Shown: positions 32,638 through 41,429 of the stretch, piece by piece
Layout: each line of letters begins with the position of its first letter
How positions within the stretch are numbered: the stretch's first letter is position 1
NCBI GenBank assembly: GCA_965277615.1
Contig: CBDIDG010000005.1
Location: 2,480,001 to 2,544,000, forward strand
Source of the DNA: Bog-532 sp965277615
Lineage (GTDB): Bacteria; Actinomycetota; Actinomycetes; Streptosporangiales; Streptosporangiaceae
Length of the DNA: 64,000 nucleotides
Reading direction: 5' to 3'
Notes under the pieces: generated by a model
What the model was told of the DNA's origin: nothing
Databases searched by the model: none
What the model saw: the letters and a program-made list of their open reading frames with translations, nothing else
Translations under genes and position numbers: made by a program

Positions 32638-32835
32638 TCAGATACTTCCTCCGCCGCCGGAGTCGGTCCACCCTGCGCTACGAGCGTCAGCGTTCGCCTG
32701 GGCCCTCCGTGACGCCGACCCGATGTCGTGACTGGTAAGGACAGCGTGGCGCCGACGCCGCCTCAGGTCAAATATTATGCCCCAGACAACCAGAGCGACA
32801 ATTGGGACGAGAACGACCAGCAAGATGGTCATCAT
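32638..32835 (-). CDS. Small single-helix membrane protein
   Basis: A 65-residue protein: one N-terminal transmembrane helix 'ILLVVLVPIVALVVWGIIFDL' followed by a basic patch 'RRRRRH' (positive-inside) and a Ser/Ala/Gly-rich tail. The start has a strong GGAAGGAG ribosome site, which supports translation. No family was recognised. Similar small proteins are common in actinomycetes. Confidence 0.5.
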   Translation of the reverse strand: MMTILLVVLVPIVALVVWGIIFDLRRRRRHAVLTSHDIGSASRRAQANADARSAGWTDSGGGGSI

Positions 32836-33524
32836 AATCTCCTTCCGGAGGTGTTCTCAGAGTACGCGTCCCAAACAAGTCTGTGGGCATGGACGTTGGC
32901 TCGATTATTTGCGCTGTCAAGAAATTCCTAAAAGTAGCCGAGGGCCGATGAGGTGCCACCCTTCGTGCGCAATAACGGCACCGTCGTCATCTCACAGCGC
33001 GCACCGTGAGGTCCTTGCGTGGACCAACAGGACTGACAAGACGCCGTTAACCCGTCAACTGCACCTTGACAGTAGACCGGCTATCGAGCGAGCTTGCTCG
33101 CTTGACCGCGCTGGCCGCACAGCGACGCTCAACGCCGCCATCTACCGCGCGACGCTGATCAGCGTTTCAGCAGATCAGTGCGGGAGCGGGCAGGTAGCGG
33201 GTAAGGCCGTAGATCTCTACGGATCAGATGATTCACGGCGCGGCTAATACGAACTGGCCGCCAAGCGGTTGACACCCACGGCTGACACCAACGAGCCCGG
33301 ATTCCAGCGGATTTCAGCAGACCAGCAGAAGCGGTCAGCCCAGGCCATGGACGGGGGACGCTCTGTGCGGATTTTGCAAATAGAGGGTCACGAGTAGCCA
33401 GGCGTGTCCGTGCCATCCGCGTGCCGGAACAGGGCAGAAACCGGGGACATTGAGCGGCACCAAGACGACGAGCAAACCAACGCTGACCAGCGTCACAGCA
33501 GTTGAGTGCGGACCCAGATTCGAC
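32836..33524. other. Debris region ending at tRNA-Thr copy 3
   Basis: Mostly non-coding. Near 33400-33440 the minus strand reads 'CSGTRMART', matching the tail of the integrase remnant at 30892 ('RSGTRMARR'), so another integrase end may once have abutted this att site. Long minus-strand frames crossing the tRNA fragment are translations of tRNA sequence and not genes. Confidence 0.4.
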
Positions 33525-33569
33525 ATGGTAAGGAGAAGGTCTACGGTTCGATTCCGTAACGGGGCTCCA
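33525..33569 (+). tRNA. tRNA-Thr(GGT) 3' fragment, copy 3 (attachment-site core)
   Basis: The 45 bases are identical to copies 1 and 2, from ATGGTAA to GGGGCTCCA. The left flank differs from the other copies, while the right flank matches that of copy 1. No functional tRNA can be built because the 5' half is missing. Confidence 0.8.
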
Positions 33570-33855
33570 GCTCAACGCGTTATTTCGAACGCCACTTTCC
33601 AAGATCAAGAGACTAAATTTCAAGGTCAAGAGACTAGCGCGGCACTGACGGGGCTGGACAGCGCCACGTAGCCGGGCAAACAAGAGCTTCTGGCCTGCGG
33701 GTATCACCGGAGTCAGCCGTTGCGCGTCTCCGTAGCACGGAGAATCGGGCCCGTCGTCTCTGACGGTCGCGCGCCTGTATCGAGGGCGCGATCACGTGCC
33801 AGGCAGATGCGTGACAGGGCTTCGGCTGGTCACCCGCCATCTTGGCTTCGCGCAT
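33570..33855 (+). repeat. Left-type att flank, copy 2 (homologous to 12899-13190)
   Basis: The sequence matches the flank after tRNA-Thr copy 1 in many blocks (TTTCGAACG, GCGCGTCTCCGT, CACCCGCCATCTTGGCTTC). Close to the core a direct repeat is clear: CAAGATCAAGAGACTA and CAAGGTCAAGAGACTA, 21 bases apart, fitting integrase arm-type sites. No gene seen. Confidence 0.75.
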
Positions 33856-34286
33856 CAGTGCCTACCTCCGCCTTAGCGCTACCGCTGCCCGGGGGTATCT
33901 CCCGCTAACGCGCCATTTACTCGCGGCGTGACAATGCGACGCTCGGCTCGTGAACGGGGCGCGGGAATAGCCGCAGCATTCAGCGCTAGCCTCCAGGCAT
34001 GAGCACTCAGCACGTCGGGGCCCCGGGGAGCTGCTGGTGCAGTATCGGTTGCTCACGATGGGTATCGATAGTGCGCGGATGATCACCGATGCCGGGGCTG
34101 ATCTGGTGGTGTACGCCCCCGGGATCCGACTCGCAACGAGAGCCGCGCAGCTGTTCCCCCAGTAGCAGGCGTCTGCTCGACGCGCGGCACGTGAGTGCGC
34201 CACACCGAGAAATTCTTCAGGCCGATACCTGGGGGGTTTACAGAAGGGGCTGAGGTCCAGGCACTGCTGGCGAGGAAGGCTTCGAG
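33856..34286. other. Region with an unassigned short coding remnant
   Basis: Around 34030-34165 the plus strand reads 'YRLLTMGIDSARMITDAGADLVVYAPG' before a stop. It looks like real protein but no family could be named. From ~34160 to the IS256 edge the minus strand continues weak coding related to the interrupted IS630-type remnant. Confidence 0.3.
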
Positions 34287-34294
34287 GAGCCGCG

Positions 34295-35702
34295 GAGCAA
34301 TAGTCAAGACCTGTGGGTGAAGTTCCTTTAGGCGGCTTTGTCGCCGGGTCTTTCGACGAGCTTGCCGCCGGTGAAGGTCGCGCCCGCGCGGACCAGGGCG
34401 ACGAGATGGGGTGCGTTGACGGCGCGCCACCGGTCTTGTGCCGACTCGATGAGCTTGAAGGCCATGGCCAGCCCGGCCGCCCGCGATCCCGGGCCCTTGG
34501 TGACCTTGGTGCGGTGCCGGACCGTGGCGAATGTCGACTCGATCGGGTTGGTGGTCTGCAGATGCACCCAGTGCTCGCACGGATAGTCGAAGAAGGCCAG
34601 CAGCTGGTCAGCGTCGCCGGTGATCTTCGCGGTGGCCTTGGGGAACTTGGCCCCGTAGGCGGCATCGAAGGCCTTGACCGCCGCCCGGGCATGATCCTTG
34701 TCCTCCGCGCCCCAGATCTCCGCCAGGGCCTTCTTCGCGCCCGGGTGCGCGGACTTGGGCAGCGTGGCCAGGACGTTCGCCGTTTTGTGGAACCAGCAGC
34801 GCTGTTCCCTGGTCTCGGGGAACACCTCGCGCAGCGCGCCCCAGAACCCCAGCGCGCCGTCCCCGGCGGCCAGGACCGGCGCGCGCATGCCGCGGCGGGC
34901 GCAGTCCCGCAGCAGGTCCGCCCACGACTCCGCGGACTCCCGGTATCCGTCCGCCAGGGCGATCAGCTCCTTGCGGCCGTCCGCGCGGACCCCGATCAGC
35001 ACCAGCAGGCACAGCTTGTGCTCCTCCAGCCGGATGTTCACGTGGATCCCGTCCGCCCACAAGTACACGTAGTCCACCCCGGGCAGGTCCCGGGCCGCGA
35101 ACGCCCGCTGCTCGGCCTGCCACTGCTCGGTCAGCCGGGTGATCACCGCCGCCGACAGCCCCGCTGAGCTGCCCAGGAACTGGCCGAGAGCGGGTACGAA
35201 GTCCCCGCTGGACAACCCGTGCAGATACAGCAGCGGCAGCACCTCGGTGACCTTCGGGGTCTTGCGCGCCCACGGCGGCAAGATCGCCGAGGAGAACCGC
35301 TGCCGCTCACCCGTGTCCGGGTCGGTGCGCTTGTCATTGACCCGCGGCACCGTCACCTGCACAGCACCCGCGCTGGTCAGCACCTCCCGGCTGTGATGAG
35401 AGCCGTTGCGGACCACCAGCCGGCGGCCGTCCGCGTCCCGCTCAGCGGCGTGCGCCGCGATGTAGGCATCCACCTCGGCCTGCAGCGCCTCGGCCAGCAT
35501 CCGCCGGGCACCCTCCCGCACGATCTCATCGATCAGCGACCCCGGCCGACCCGGTTCCTCTCCCGCCGATCCCTCCTGCACTACCGTGAGCACGGGCGTA
35601 CCTTCCCGGCCGGCGTTGCACCGCCAGCCTTGCTTAAGACCTGACATGGCATCCGGGAGGGTACGCCCCTTCCGGCTCAACCACAGGTTTCAAGCATTGC
35701 TC
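34295..35702 (-). mobile_element. IS256-family insertion sequence (type 2), copy B
   Basis: A 1408-bp copy of the element at 21248 with the same ends (GAGCAAT... / ...ATTGCTC). It is flanked by a perfect 8-bp duplication GAGCCGCG at 34287-34294 and 35703-35710. It interrupts an IS630-type transposase remnant. Only two base differences from copy A were found. Confidence 0.95.
34328..35680 (-). CDS. IS256-family transposase (type 2, copy B)
   Basis: A 450-residue DDE transposase, the same as the gene at 21281 except for Gln instead of Arg before 'TTNPIES' and one silent base near the 3' end. All catalytic motifs are intact: 'WADGIHVNI', 'AAGDGALGFW', 'TNPIESTFATVRHR'. The presence of two near-identical complete copies with direct target duplications points to recent transposition in this lineage. 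Confidence 0.95.
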   Translation of the reverse strand: MSRKGRTLPDAMSGLKQGWRCNAGREGTPVLTVVQEGSAGEEPGRPGSLIDEIVREGARRMLAEALQAEVDAYIAAHAAERDADGRRLVVRNGSHHSREVLTSAGAVQVTVPRVNDKRTDPDTGERQRFSSAILPPWARKTPKVTEVLPLLYLHGLSSGDFVPALGQFLGSSAGLSAAVITRLTEQWQAEQRAFAARDLPGVDYVYLWADGIHVNIRLEEHKLCLLVLIGVRADGRKELIALADGYRESAESWADLLRDCARRGMRAPVLAAGDGALGFWGALREVFPETREQRCWFHKTANVLATLPKSAHPGAKKALAEIWGAEDKDHARAAVKAFDAAYGAKFPKATAKITGDADQLLAFFDYPCEHWVHLQTTNPIESTFATVRHRTKVTKGPGSRAAGLAMAFKLIESAQDRWRAVNAPHLVALVRAGATFTGGKLVERPGDKAA

Positions 35703-35931
35703 GAGCCGCGAGCCGGTATTGCATCCGTTTCAGCCGGGACTTCACCAGCGCGGTCAGTTCGGCGAGGTTGCTTCTGGCCAGATTGGCTAGGGACCTCTTG
35801 AGGTGCGACCACACCGGCTCGACCCGGTTGAGCTCGTGGGCGTGCGGCCTTAAGTCCTGGCCAGACTCGTCTTCTAAGACGATCCAGCCGCCCAAGTCCG
35901 CCGCCCTCCTCCGCATCCAGCCCGTTACCAT
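35703..35931 (-). pseudogene. IS630-type transposase, C-terminal remnant
   Basis: The frame from 35931 encodes 'GGWIVLEDESGQDLRPHAHELNRVEPVWSHLKRSLANL', the end of the DDE domain of IS630-type transposases (normally 'yAPdLNPvE-vWs-lKr'), then 'LVKSRLKRMQYR', where copy B of the IS256 element is inserted. The usual first catalytic Asp is missing, so it was already a fragment before the insertion. The sequence resumes on the other side of the IS at 34286. Confidence 0.7.
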
Positions 35932-35940
35932 CCGGGTACC

Positions 35941-36864
35941 TCATGCACCGGGCATATCGCAGGATAGGTCAGCCGTCACATGGCCAGTAACCCCGTCATT
36001 GACGATGTTGGGAGTTACGCCGTTGAGGTTACGGTCCCCGACGGTGGCGATCATCGAGTAGTAGGTGCGGGCCAGGAAGTACCGGCCGGTGGCTGCTCGC
36101 TCGCGCAGGTCGCCCAGAAGCCGGTCGCCTTCCCCAGGGGTAAGTGCGCCGGTGCGGACGAGTTCGCGGGCGACGGGCTCGATGAGCCACTGGTAGGCGG
36201 CGCCGGGATCACGCGACAGGCGTACCTGAGGCGTCACGGTGACGTCGGTGAATCCATAGCGTTCTAGCTGCCAGGGCAGTTCGCGGACGATGAGGCCGTT
36301 GTGCATCTGGTCGCAGAGCAGATGCGTGAACCGGCGGCCAAGTTCTCGGTCGGTGACGGCCAGGCAGGTACTATCCCAATCCCATTCCCCGACCGAAATC
36401 AGCCCTGTGGGTGCCAGCACCCGGCGCATCTCGGTGATGGCTCGCCACGGGTCGGCCAGATGAAGCAGTATCTGGGTAGCGACGACGCGATCGAAGGAGG
36501 CATCGGGGAAAGGCAGGTCGTAGGCGTTGCCGACCCCGAACAACACGTTGGTCTCACCGGCTGCCGTGCGTTGCTGCGCCTGGGCGATGAGCGTCGCACT
36601 CAGATCGATACCAACCGCCGGACCGGGTGCGATGAGCGGAGCCAAGATCCGCAGATAGCCGCCCGTCCCGCAGCCGACGTCCAGCACCCGCAGGCCCGCC
36701 CGCAACTCCAGCGGACCGAACGCTGTGGCCGGATCACGCCGGGCCTGATCGAGCCCCTGTGCGCGGGTCGCATCGAGCAGCGAGGCATAGAACGAAGGAT
36801 CGCTGGTCTGGTCAACCCGAACCCAGCTAGCACTGAAGTTGGTCGCCGGTACCCGCTCGCTCAT
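35941..36864 (-). CDS. Class I SAM-dependent methyltransferase
   Basis: A 307-residue methyltransferase of the UbiE/Coq5-like fold: motif I 'LRVLDVGCGTGGYLRIL' at residues ~62-78, 'GIDLSATLIAQAQQR' (ribose-binding acid), 'AYDLPFPDASFDRVVATQILLHLADPW' and 'VLAPTGLISVGEWDWD'. The ATG at 36864 follows a GGGGAG site and removes a 62-residue non-homologous extension. The last ~30 residues may be an extension acquired at the junction with the IS debris. It is transcribed away from the LuxR-fusion gene. Methyl acceptor unknown. Confidence 0.85.
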   Translation of the reverse strand: MSERVPATNFSASWVRVDQTSDPSFYASLLDATRAQGLDQARRDPATAFGPLELRAGLRVLDVGCGTGGYLRILAPLIAPGPAVGIDLSATLIAQAQQRTAAGETNVLFGVGNAYDLPFPDASFDRVVATQILLHLADPWRAITEMRRVLAPTGLISVGEWDWDSTCLAVTDRELGRRFTHLLCDQMHNGLIVRELPWQLERYGFTDVTVTPQVRLSRDPGAAYQWLIEPVARELVRTGALTPGEGDRLLGDLRERAATGRYFLARTYYSMIATVGDRNLNGVTPNIVNDGVTGHVTADLSCDMPGA

Positions 36865-37157
36865 CCGGACACACTCCCCACGCTGCCGCAACGTGCCGAT
36901 CACAAGTGAGCGTAGAACCCGGCACGCCCGCGACCCGCATTCCTGGCCAGCGATGGTAACTCGAAGCCCAAGACCCCAGACCCGCGGGATCTTCAGGCCG
37001 TCCTCCGGCGTCCTCCTCTTTCTCGGACCTGGTGTAGGCGAATGGGTCAATATGGCCCGCAGGCGTCAGCGCTGTAGATCGCAGCGGGCTGGGCGCGAGC
37101 CCGGCTGGACCCCCGGCTTTTCTTTACTGGACCTTAAGAGACTGTCAGGCTTGGCGG

Positions 37158-38243
37158 ATGATGCCGACAGTCAGGTACTGCAGCACGCCTGCGGGTCGCG
37201 TCGCCTATTCGACGGTTGGCTCTGGTCCGCCGCTGTTGTGTGAAACGGGCTGGGTTTCGCATCTCCGTGGCCAGCTGGAGTTGTTTGCCTTCGGCAGCTT
37301 CATCGAGCGCCTGGCGGAGCGGTTCACCGTGATCCGTTACGACAAACCCGGGTGCGGCCTTTCGGATAGAGACTCGGTGGACCTGTCGTTCGACGGGCAG
37401 GTGGCGACGGCGCTGGCGGTAGCAGACGCGGTTGGCGCTGACCGCTTTTGCTTGTTCGGGGCGTCACAGGGGGGCCAGATCGCCGCGGCTGTGGCGGCGA
37501 GGTCCCCTGATCGTGTCGAGGCGCTGGTGCTGTACGGGATGTGTGCCAGCGGCGCGGATCTGGCACCTCCGGAGGTGAGGGACTCGATCGTCTCCCTGAT
37601 GCAGGCAAATTGGGGCCTTGGGCTGAAGATGATGACCGGCATCTTCATCCCGGACCCGAGTCCGGACGACATCGATGCGATGGCCCGGTTTCAGCGGGAG
37701 AGCGCCTCGGCCGCTGTGGGGAGCCGGCTTCTCGAGATCTATTACGACACTGACATCAGGGAGTTGCTCCCAGCGATCCGTGCGCGGACGGCGATCCTGC
37801 ACCGCGAGGGTGACCGGGCCACAGGATTCAAGCTCGGGCAAGAGGTAGCCTCGCTGGTTCCTGGCGCGGTGCTGTTCCCGCTACCGGGTTCCAGCCATCT
37901 CTTTTATCACGGGGACTGGGCTGGGGTGCTGAGCACCATGCTGGGCTTCCTCGATGAGCCTGCGGGCTCGCTAGTCCCGCTCACTGACCGTGAGCTTGAA
38001 GTAGCCGAGCTGGTCGCCGGGGGGCTGACAAACCATTCCATCGCTATGCGATTGTCGATCGCGCCACGGACGGCGGAGGCGCACCTCGAGAACATCCGGC
38101 ACAAGCTGGCTGTGCATTCGCGTGCGCAGATCGCGACGTGGGTGACCGAGCACCGGCTTCGCGCTGAGCACCTAGGTAGTTCGGCCGACGCGCGCCCTGG
38201 CCAGAACCCTCCGGCTGGCGATATACCGGCGGATGGCCGGTAG
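37158..38243 (+). CDS. Alpha/beta-hydrolase fused to LuxR-type DNA-binding domain
   Basis: A 361-residue two-domain protein. Residues ~1-255 are an alpha/beta hydrolase: 'VIRYDKPGCGLSD', the nucleophile elbow 'GASQGG' (Ser ~107), and 'PLPGSSHLFYHGDW' with the expected catalytic His. Residues ~268-330 are a LuxR/GerE helix-turn-helix: 'LTDRELEVAELVAGGLTNHSIAMRLSIAPRTAEAHLENIRHKL'. It is likely a regulator whose hydrolase-like domain senses or turns over a ligand. It is first in a same-strand series with LLM, hotdog, RidA and LLM genes and probably controls them (inference). Confidence 0.88.
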   Translation: MMPTVRYCSTPAGRVAYSTVGSGPPLLCETGWVSHLRGQLELFAFGSFIERLAERFTVIRYDKPGCGLSDRDSVDLSFDGQVATALAVADAVGADRFCLFGASQGGQIAAAVAARSPDRVEALVLYGMCASGADLAPPEVRDSIVSLMQANWGLGLKMMTGIFIPDPSPDDIDAMARFQRESASAAVGSRLLEIYYDTDIRELLPAIRARTAILHREGDRATGFKLGQEVASLVPGAVLFPLPGSSHLFYHGDWAGVLSTMLGFLDEPAGSLVPLTDRELEVAELVAGGLTNHSIAMRLSIAPRTAEAHLENIRHKLAVHSRAQIATWVTEHRLRAEHLGSSADARPGQNPPAGDIPADGR

Positions 38244-38288
38244 TTCACCCGATAGCGGCGCAGAGCTGACCGGTTCTAGCGTCAAGAT

Positions 38289-39236
38289 ATGCCTGACACC
38301 ACGAAGTCCGTCCGCTCCGCCGCCATCAGGGTTGGCATGTTCCCGCCCCCTAACCTGCTCGGCCGGGGTCCAGAGACGGCCAGGCAATTCCTGGCCCAGG
38401 CCGCGGACGCGGGCATCGACTATGTCTGCTGCGGCGACCACGTGAGCTTCTTCGGCATCGGCTCCGACGGCCTGGTGCAAGCCACAGTGCTGGCGATGCT
38501 CCATCCGACGTTGCCCATCCACATTGGCGTTTACCTGCTGCCGCTGCGCCATCCTGTGCTGGTAGCCCGGCAGCTCGCTGACTTCGCCCAGCTCGCTCCC
38601 GGACGGCTCGTCTTCGGAGTCGGCGTGGGTGGCGAAGACCGCCACGAGGTCTCGATGTGCGGAGTCGACCCAGCGACGCGCGGCGAGCGGATGAATGAGT
38701 GCCTCGCCATCCTCCGGCAGCTCCTGACCGGTACGCCGGTCAGCTTCCACGGCGCGTTCTTCGACCTGGACGACGCGGTCATCGCGCCCGCATCGGCCGC
38801 CCCGATTCCGATCATCATCGGCGGTCGATCAGACCTGGCGATCCGGCGGGCTGGCCGGCTGGGCGATGGCTGGCTCGGTATCTGGAACTCTCCGGCACGT
38901 TTCGCCGCCGCCACCCAGCTGGCAGCGGACGAGGCGGCCCGCAGCGGACGAGACGACCCGCCGACCCATCATGCGATGCAGGTATGGTGCGGGATCGCGG
39001 ACTCAAGGGAGTCTGCTCTGGCCTGCATCGCGCCCGCGATGCAGGCCTACTACCAGCTCCCCTTCGAGCGCTTCGAGCGCTACTGCCCGTACGGCACCGC
39101 CGATGACGTCGCCGAGTTCCTCACGCCCTACGCCGACGCTGGCTGCACGGAATTCAACCTCATCCCGCAGTCACCCGACCATGACCAGGCCATCGCAGGC
39201 GTGGCAGCGGTGAAGAAGCTACTGGCACGGACATGA
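38289..39236 (+). CDS. LLM-class oxidoreductase (F420- or flavin-dependent)
   Basis: A 315-residue luciferase-like TIM-barrel oxidoreductase: 'AGIDYVCCGDHVSFFG' (substrate/coenzyme pocket His), 'LVFGVGVGGEDRHEVSMCGVDPATRGERMNE' and 'PIIIGGRSDLAIRRAGRLGDGWLGIW', typical of actinobacterial F420-dependent LLM proteins. The stop overlaps the start of the next gene by four bases. A second, different LLM gene closes the operon at 40500. Reaction unknown; members reduce or oxygenate heterocycles and aldehydes. Confidence 0.88.
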   Translation: MPDTTKSVRSAAIRVGMFPPPNLLGRGPETARQFLAQAADAGIDYVCCGDHVSFFGIGSDGLVQATVLAMLHPTLPIHIGVYLLPLRHPVLVARQLADFAQLAPGRLVFGVGVGGEDRHEVSMCGVDPATRGERMNECLAILRQLLTGTPVSFHGAFFDLDDAVIAPASAAPIPIIIGGRSDLAIRRAGRLGDGWLGIWNSPARFAAATQLAADEAARSGRDDPPTHHAMQVWCGIADSRESALACIAPAMQAYYQLPFERFERYCPYGTADDVAEFLTPYADAGCTEFNLIPQSPDHDQAIAGVAAVKKLLART

Positions 39237-39958
39237 CCGGCTCCCTGGTCATCGCGCCGCGGTTCTGCGGCCCCCCCGACAGCGGCAACGGCGGCTACGT
39301 GTGCGGGCTCATCGCCGGCTACATCGACGGACCTGCTGAAGTTACGCTACGCCAGCCGCCGCCGCTGGAAACGCCCCTGGCCGTCGAGCGCGACGACCAC
39401 GGCTCAGCGCGAGTCCTCGACGGACAAACCTTGATAGCCGAGGCAACCAGGTCGCCAGGCGGCCCGGCGCCGCAACTCCCCGACCCTGTCTCGGTCCAGC
39501 AGGCCAGCTCCGCAGGCGCAAGGTCTCAGCTGCGGATACACCCGGAACTGCATCCCTTTCCCACCTGCTTCGTGTGCGGGCCAGACCGCCGGCCAGGTGA
39601 CGGACTGCACATCCTGGTCGGACCGGTGGCAGGCCGGCAGCTGTCAGCTGATGTCTGGTATCCCGGCTCAGAGCTCACGAGCACAAATGGCCACGTCCGG
39701 CCTGAGTTCATGTGGGCGGCGCTCGACTGCGCCGGAGGCATCGGAGCAATCGGGGACGTCGTCCCGGGTCGCGCGCCATTCGTGCTCGGTCGTCTGTCGG
39801 CTCGCCAGATTGGCGAGGTCAGCGCAGGCGAGCCACATGTCGTGCTCGGCTGGCGCCTAGCAGTGGAGGGCCGAAAAATGGTAGCTGGCTCCGCACTGTT
39901 CACAGCATCCGGACAGCCAGTCGCGGTGGAGCAGGCCACCTGGATCCGTCTCAGATGA
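39233..39958 (+). CDS. Hotdog-fold thioesterase-like protein
   Basis: A 241-residue protein with two hotdog-like halves. It begins 'FCGPPDSGNGGYVCGLIAGYI', a motif found in acyl-CoA thioesterase-like hotdog proteins, and has 'PFPTCFVCGPDRRPGDGLHIL' in the centre with a CxxC-like pair. It is translationally coupled to the LLM gene (ATGA). It probably binds or hydrolyses a thioester made in the same pathway. No substrate can be given. Confidence 0.7.
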   Translation: MTGSLVIAPRFCGPPDSGNGGYVCGLIAGYIDGPAEVTLRQPPPLETPLAVERDDHGSARVLDGQTLIAEATRSPGGPAPQLPDPVSVQQASSAGARSQLRIHPELHPFPTCFVCGPDRRPGDGLHILVGPVAGRQLSADVWYPGSELTSTNGHVRPEFMWAALDCAGGIGAIGDVVPGRAPFVLGRLSARQIGEVSAGEPHVVLGWRLAVEGRKMVAGSALFTASGQPVAVEQATWIRLR

Positions 39959-40003
39959 CGCCGCACCGCCACGGAGCACGCGGCACAACGAGAGGTGAAA
40001 GCC

Positions 40004-40414
40004 ATGACCCGAAAATCTGTAGTCAGCGGCCTGCTCCCGGCAGCGCTCGGTCCGTACAGCCATGCGATCGTTGCGGGCGGCTTCGTGTTCTGCTCCGGAA
40101 CAGCAGGAATCGACCCCCATACGGGTACTGTCCGTGACGGCATCGAGGCCCAGATCGAACAGGCGCTCCGAAACCTTGCGGCCATCCTCCAGGCGGCCGG
40201 GGCGTCGACGGCCGATCTGGTCAAGACAACGATCTTCTACACCCACATTGATGAGTTCCCCAAGATCAATCAGGTCTACGCCCAGCACATGCCAGACCCC
40301 CCGCCGGCGCGCTCGGCGCCGGCGAACGTCGAACTGCCCCGCGGGCTGCTCGTCTCGATCGACGCCATCGCCGTAATTCCGGCCGAGGCTGACGGAAAGC
40401 CAGTCTCACCATGA
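40004..40414 (+). CDS. RidA-family protein
   Basis: A 136-residue RidA/YjgF/UK114 protein. 'PAALGPYSHAIVAGGFVFCSGTAGIDPHTG' and 'QIEQALRNLAAILQAAGAS' are typical, and 'PPARSAPANVELPRGLLVSIDAIAV' contains the conserved Arg that binds the enamine carboxylate plus the glutamate-region end. RidA proteins hydrolyse reactive enamines or imines. The ATG at 40004 has a GAGAGG site. The position between two LLM genes recalls the pairing of LLM (RutA) and RidA (RutC) proteins in pyrimidine catabolism, although the other Rut genes are not recognisable here. Confidence 0.85.
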   Translation: MTRKSVVSGLLPAALGPYSHAIVAGGFVFCSGTAGIDPHTGTVRDGIEAQIEQALRNLAAILQAAGASTADLVKTTIFYTHIDEFPKINQVYAQHMPDPPPARSAPANVELPRGLLVSIDAIAVIPAEADGKPVSP

Positions 40415-40499
40415 CGGCCAAACCGTCGGGCCTGCGGCCCGGGCCCGACATCGCCGTCGGGGCGTGGGCTGGACTGCCTGTGGTGGGGTGGGTGTGAGG

Positions 40500-41429
40500 A
40501 TGGCGGTCATGGACGCTGGTGTTCATCTGCCGTTGATCGACTTCGACGGCGGGGGGTTCTCCTACCGTCGGCTCGCCGAGACGGTGGACGCCGCGCGGGC
40601 GTCCGGGTTCGGAGCGGTTTCGGCCAATGATCATTTCCTGTTTTCCGCGCCCTGGCTTGATGGGCTGACGGCGCTGGCAGCGGTGATCGAGCGGTCAGGC
40701 GGGATGCAGCTGGTGACCACCGTGGCGCTGGCGGCCTTGCGCGGGCCGGTGCCATTGGCCAAGGCGCTGTCGGCACTGGACGTGCTGTCCAATGGCCGGG
40801 TGATCGCCGGTGTCGGCCCGGGTTCGTCCAGGGCCGACTACGACGCGGTGGGCGTGCCGTTCGAGCAGCGGTGGCAGCGCTTCGACGAGACGCTCCAGCC
40901 GATCAGGGCCATGCTCCAGCCGGCAACTGCCGGCGACGGCGGCGCGCCGGCCGGGAGCCTGCTCCCGCCGCCGCGGCAAAGCTGTGGAATACCGGTCTGG
41001 ATCGGGAGCTGGGGCTCCCGGGCTGGCATGCGCCGCGTTGCCCGGGCCGGCGATGGCTGGCTTGCCTCGGCCTACAACACCACCCCGGAGGCTTTCACGG
41101 CGGCCATGGAGGTCCTGGGCGATGAGCTCGAAAGCCGGCAAAGGCCGTCCGGCGACTTCCCGAACGCGCTGGTCACGATGTGGTCCTGGATTACCGGCAG
41201 CCGGTCAGAGGCCGACCGGGTTCTGTCCGAGATCATCGCTCCGCTGGTCAGGCGAGACCCGGCCGAGCTCCGCGGCCGGATCTGCGTCGGCTCGGCGGGC
41301 GAGTGCGCCGAGCTGCTGTCCCGGTATGCCCGCGCGGGGTGTCAGCGAGTCCACTTCTGGCCGCTGGGTGACGAGCGGCGCCAGATAGAGCTGATCGCGG
41401 GCAAGGTCATGTCGCAAGTTTCGTGCTGA
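40500..41429 (+). CDS. LLM-class oxidoreductase, second of the cluster
   Basis: A 309-residue luciferase-like protein: 'GFGAVSANDHFLFSAPWLDGL', 'SNGRVIAGVGPGSSRADYDAVGVPFEQRWQRFDE' and 'PVWIGSWGSRAGMRRVARAGDGWLAS' are the standard LLM blocks. The ATG at 40500 is chosen as it follows GTGAGG; a further upstream start is unlikely. It is only distantly related to the LLM gene at 38289, so the two probably act on different intermediates. The cluster ends here; beyond lies AICE debris. Confidence 0.85.
   Translation: MAVMDAGVHLPLIDFDGGGFSYRRLAETVDAARASGFGAVSANDHFLFSAPWLDGLTALAAVIERSGGMQLVTTVALAALRGPVPLAKALSALDVLSNGRVIAGVGPGSSRADYDAVGVPFEQRWQRFDETLQPIRAMLQPATAGDGGAPAGSLLPPPRQSCGIPVWIGSWGSRAGMRRVARAGDGWLASAYNTTPEAFTAAMEVLGDELESRQRPSGDFPNALVTMWSWITGSRSEADRVLSEIIAPLVRRDPAELRGRICVGSAGECAELLSRYARAGCQRVHFWPLGDERRQIELIAGKVMSQVSC

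Noticed and set aside
33159..33707. Minus-strand frame with the phrase 'SPVTESNRRPSPYHV'
   Set aside because: That phrase is the translation of the tRNA-Thr fragment; such frames are frequent false gene calls at att sites.
33862..34692. Minus-strand frame spanning the IS256 copy B edge
   Set aside because: It joins an antisense-like frame of the transposase to outside sequence; no conserved domain across the junction.
37158..41429. Bona fide Rut pyrimidine-degradation operon
   Set aside because: LLM and RidA proteins are present but no RutB-type amidohydrolase or RutF reductase is in the cluster, and the LLM motifs look like F420-type proteins.
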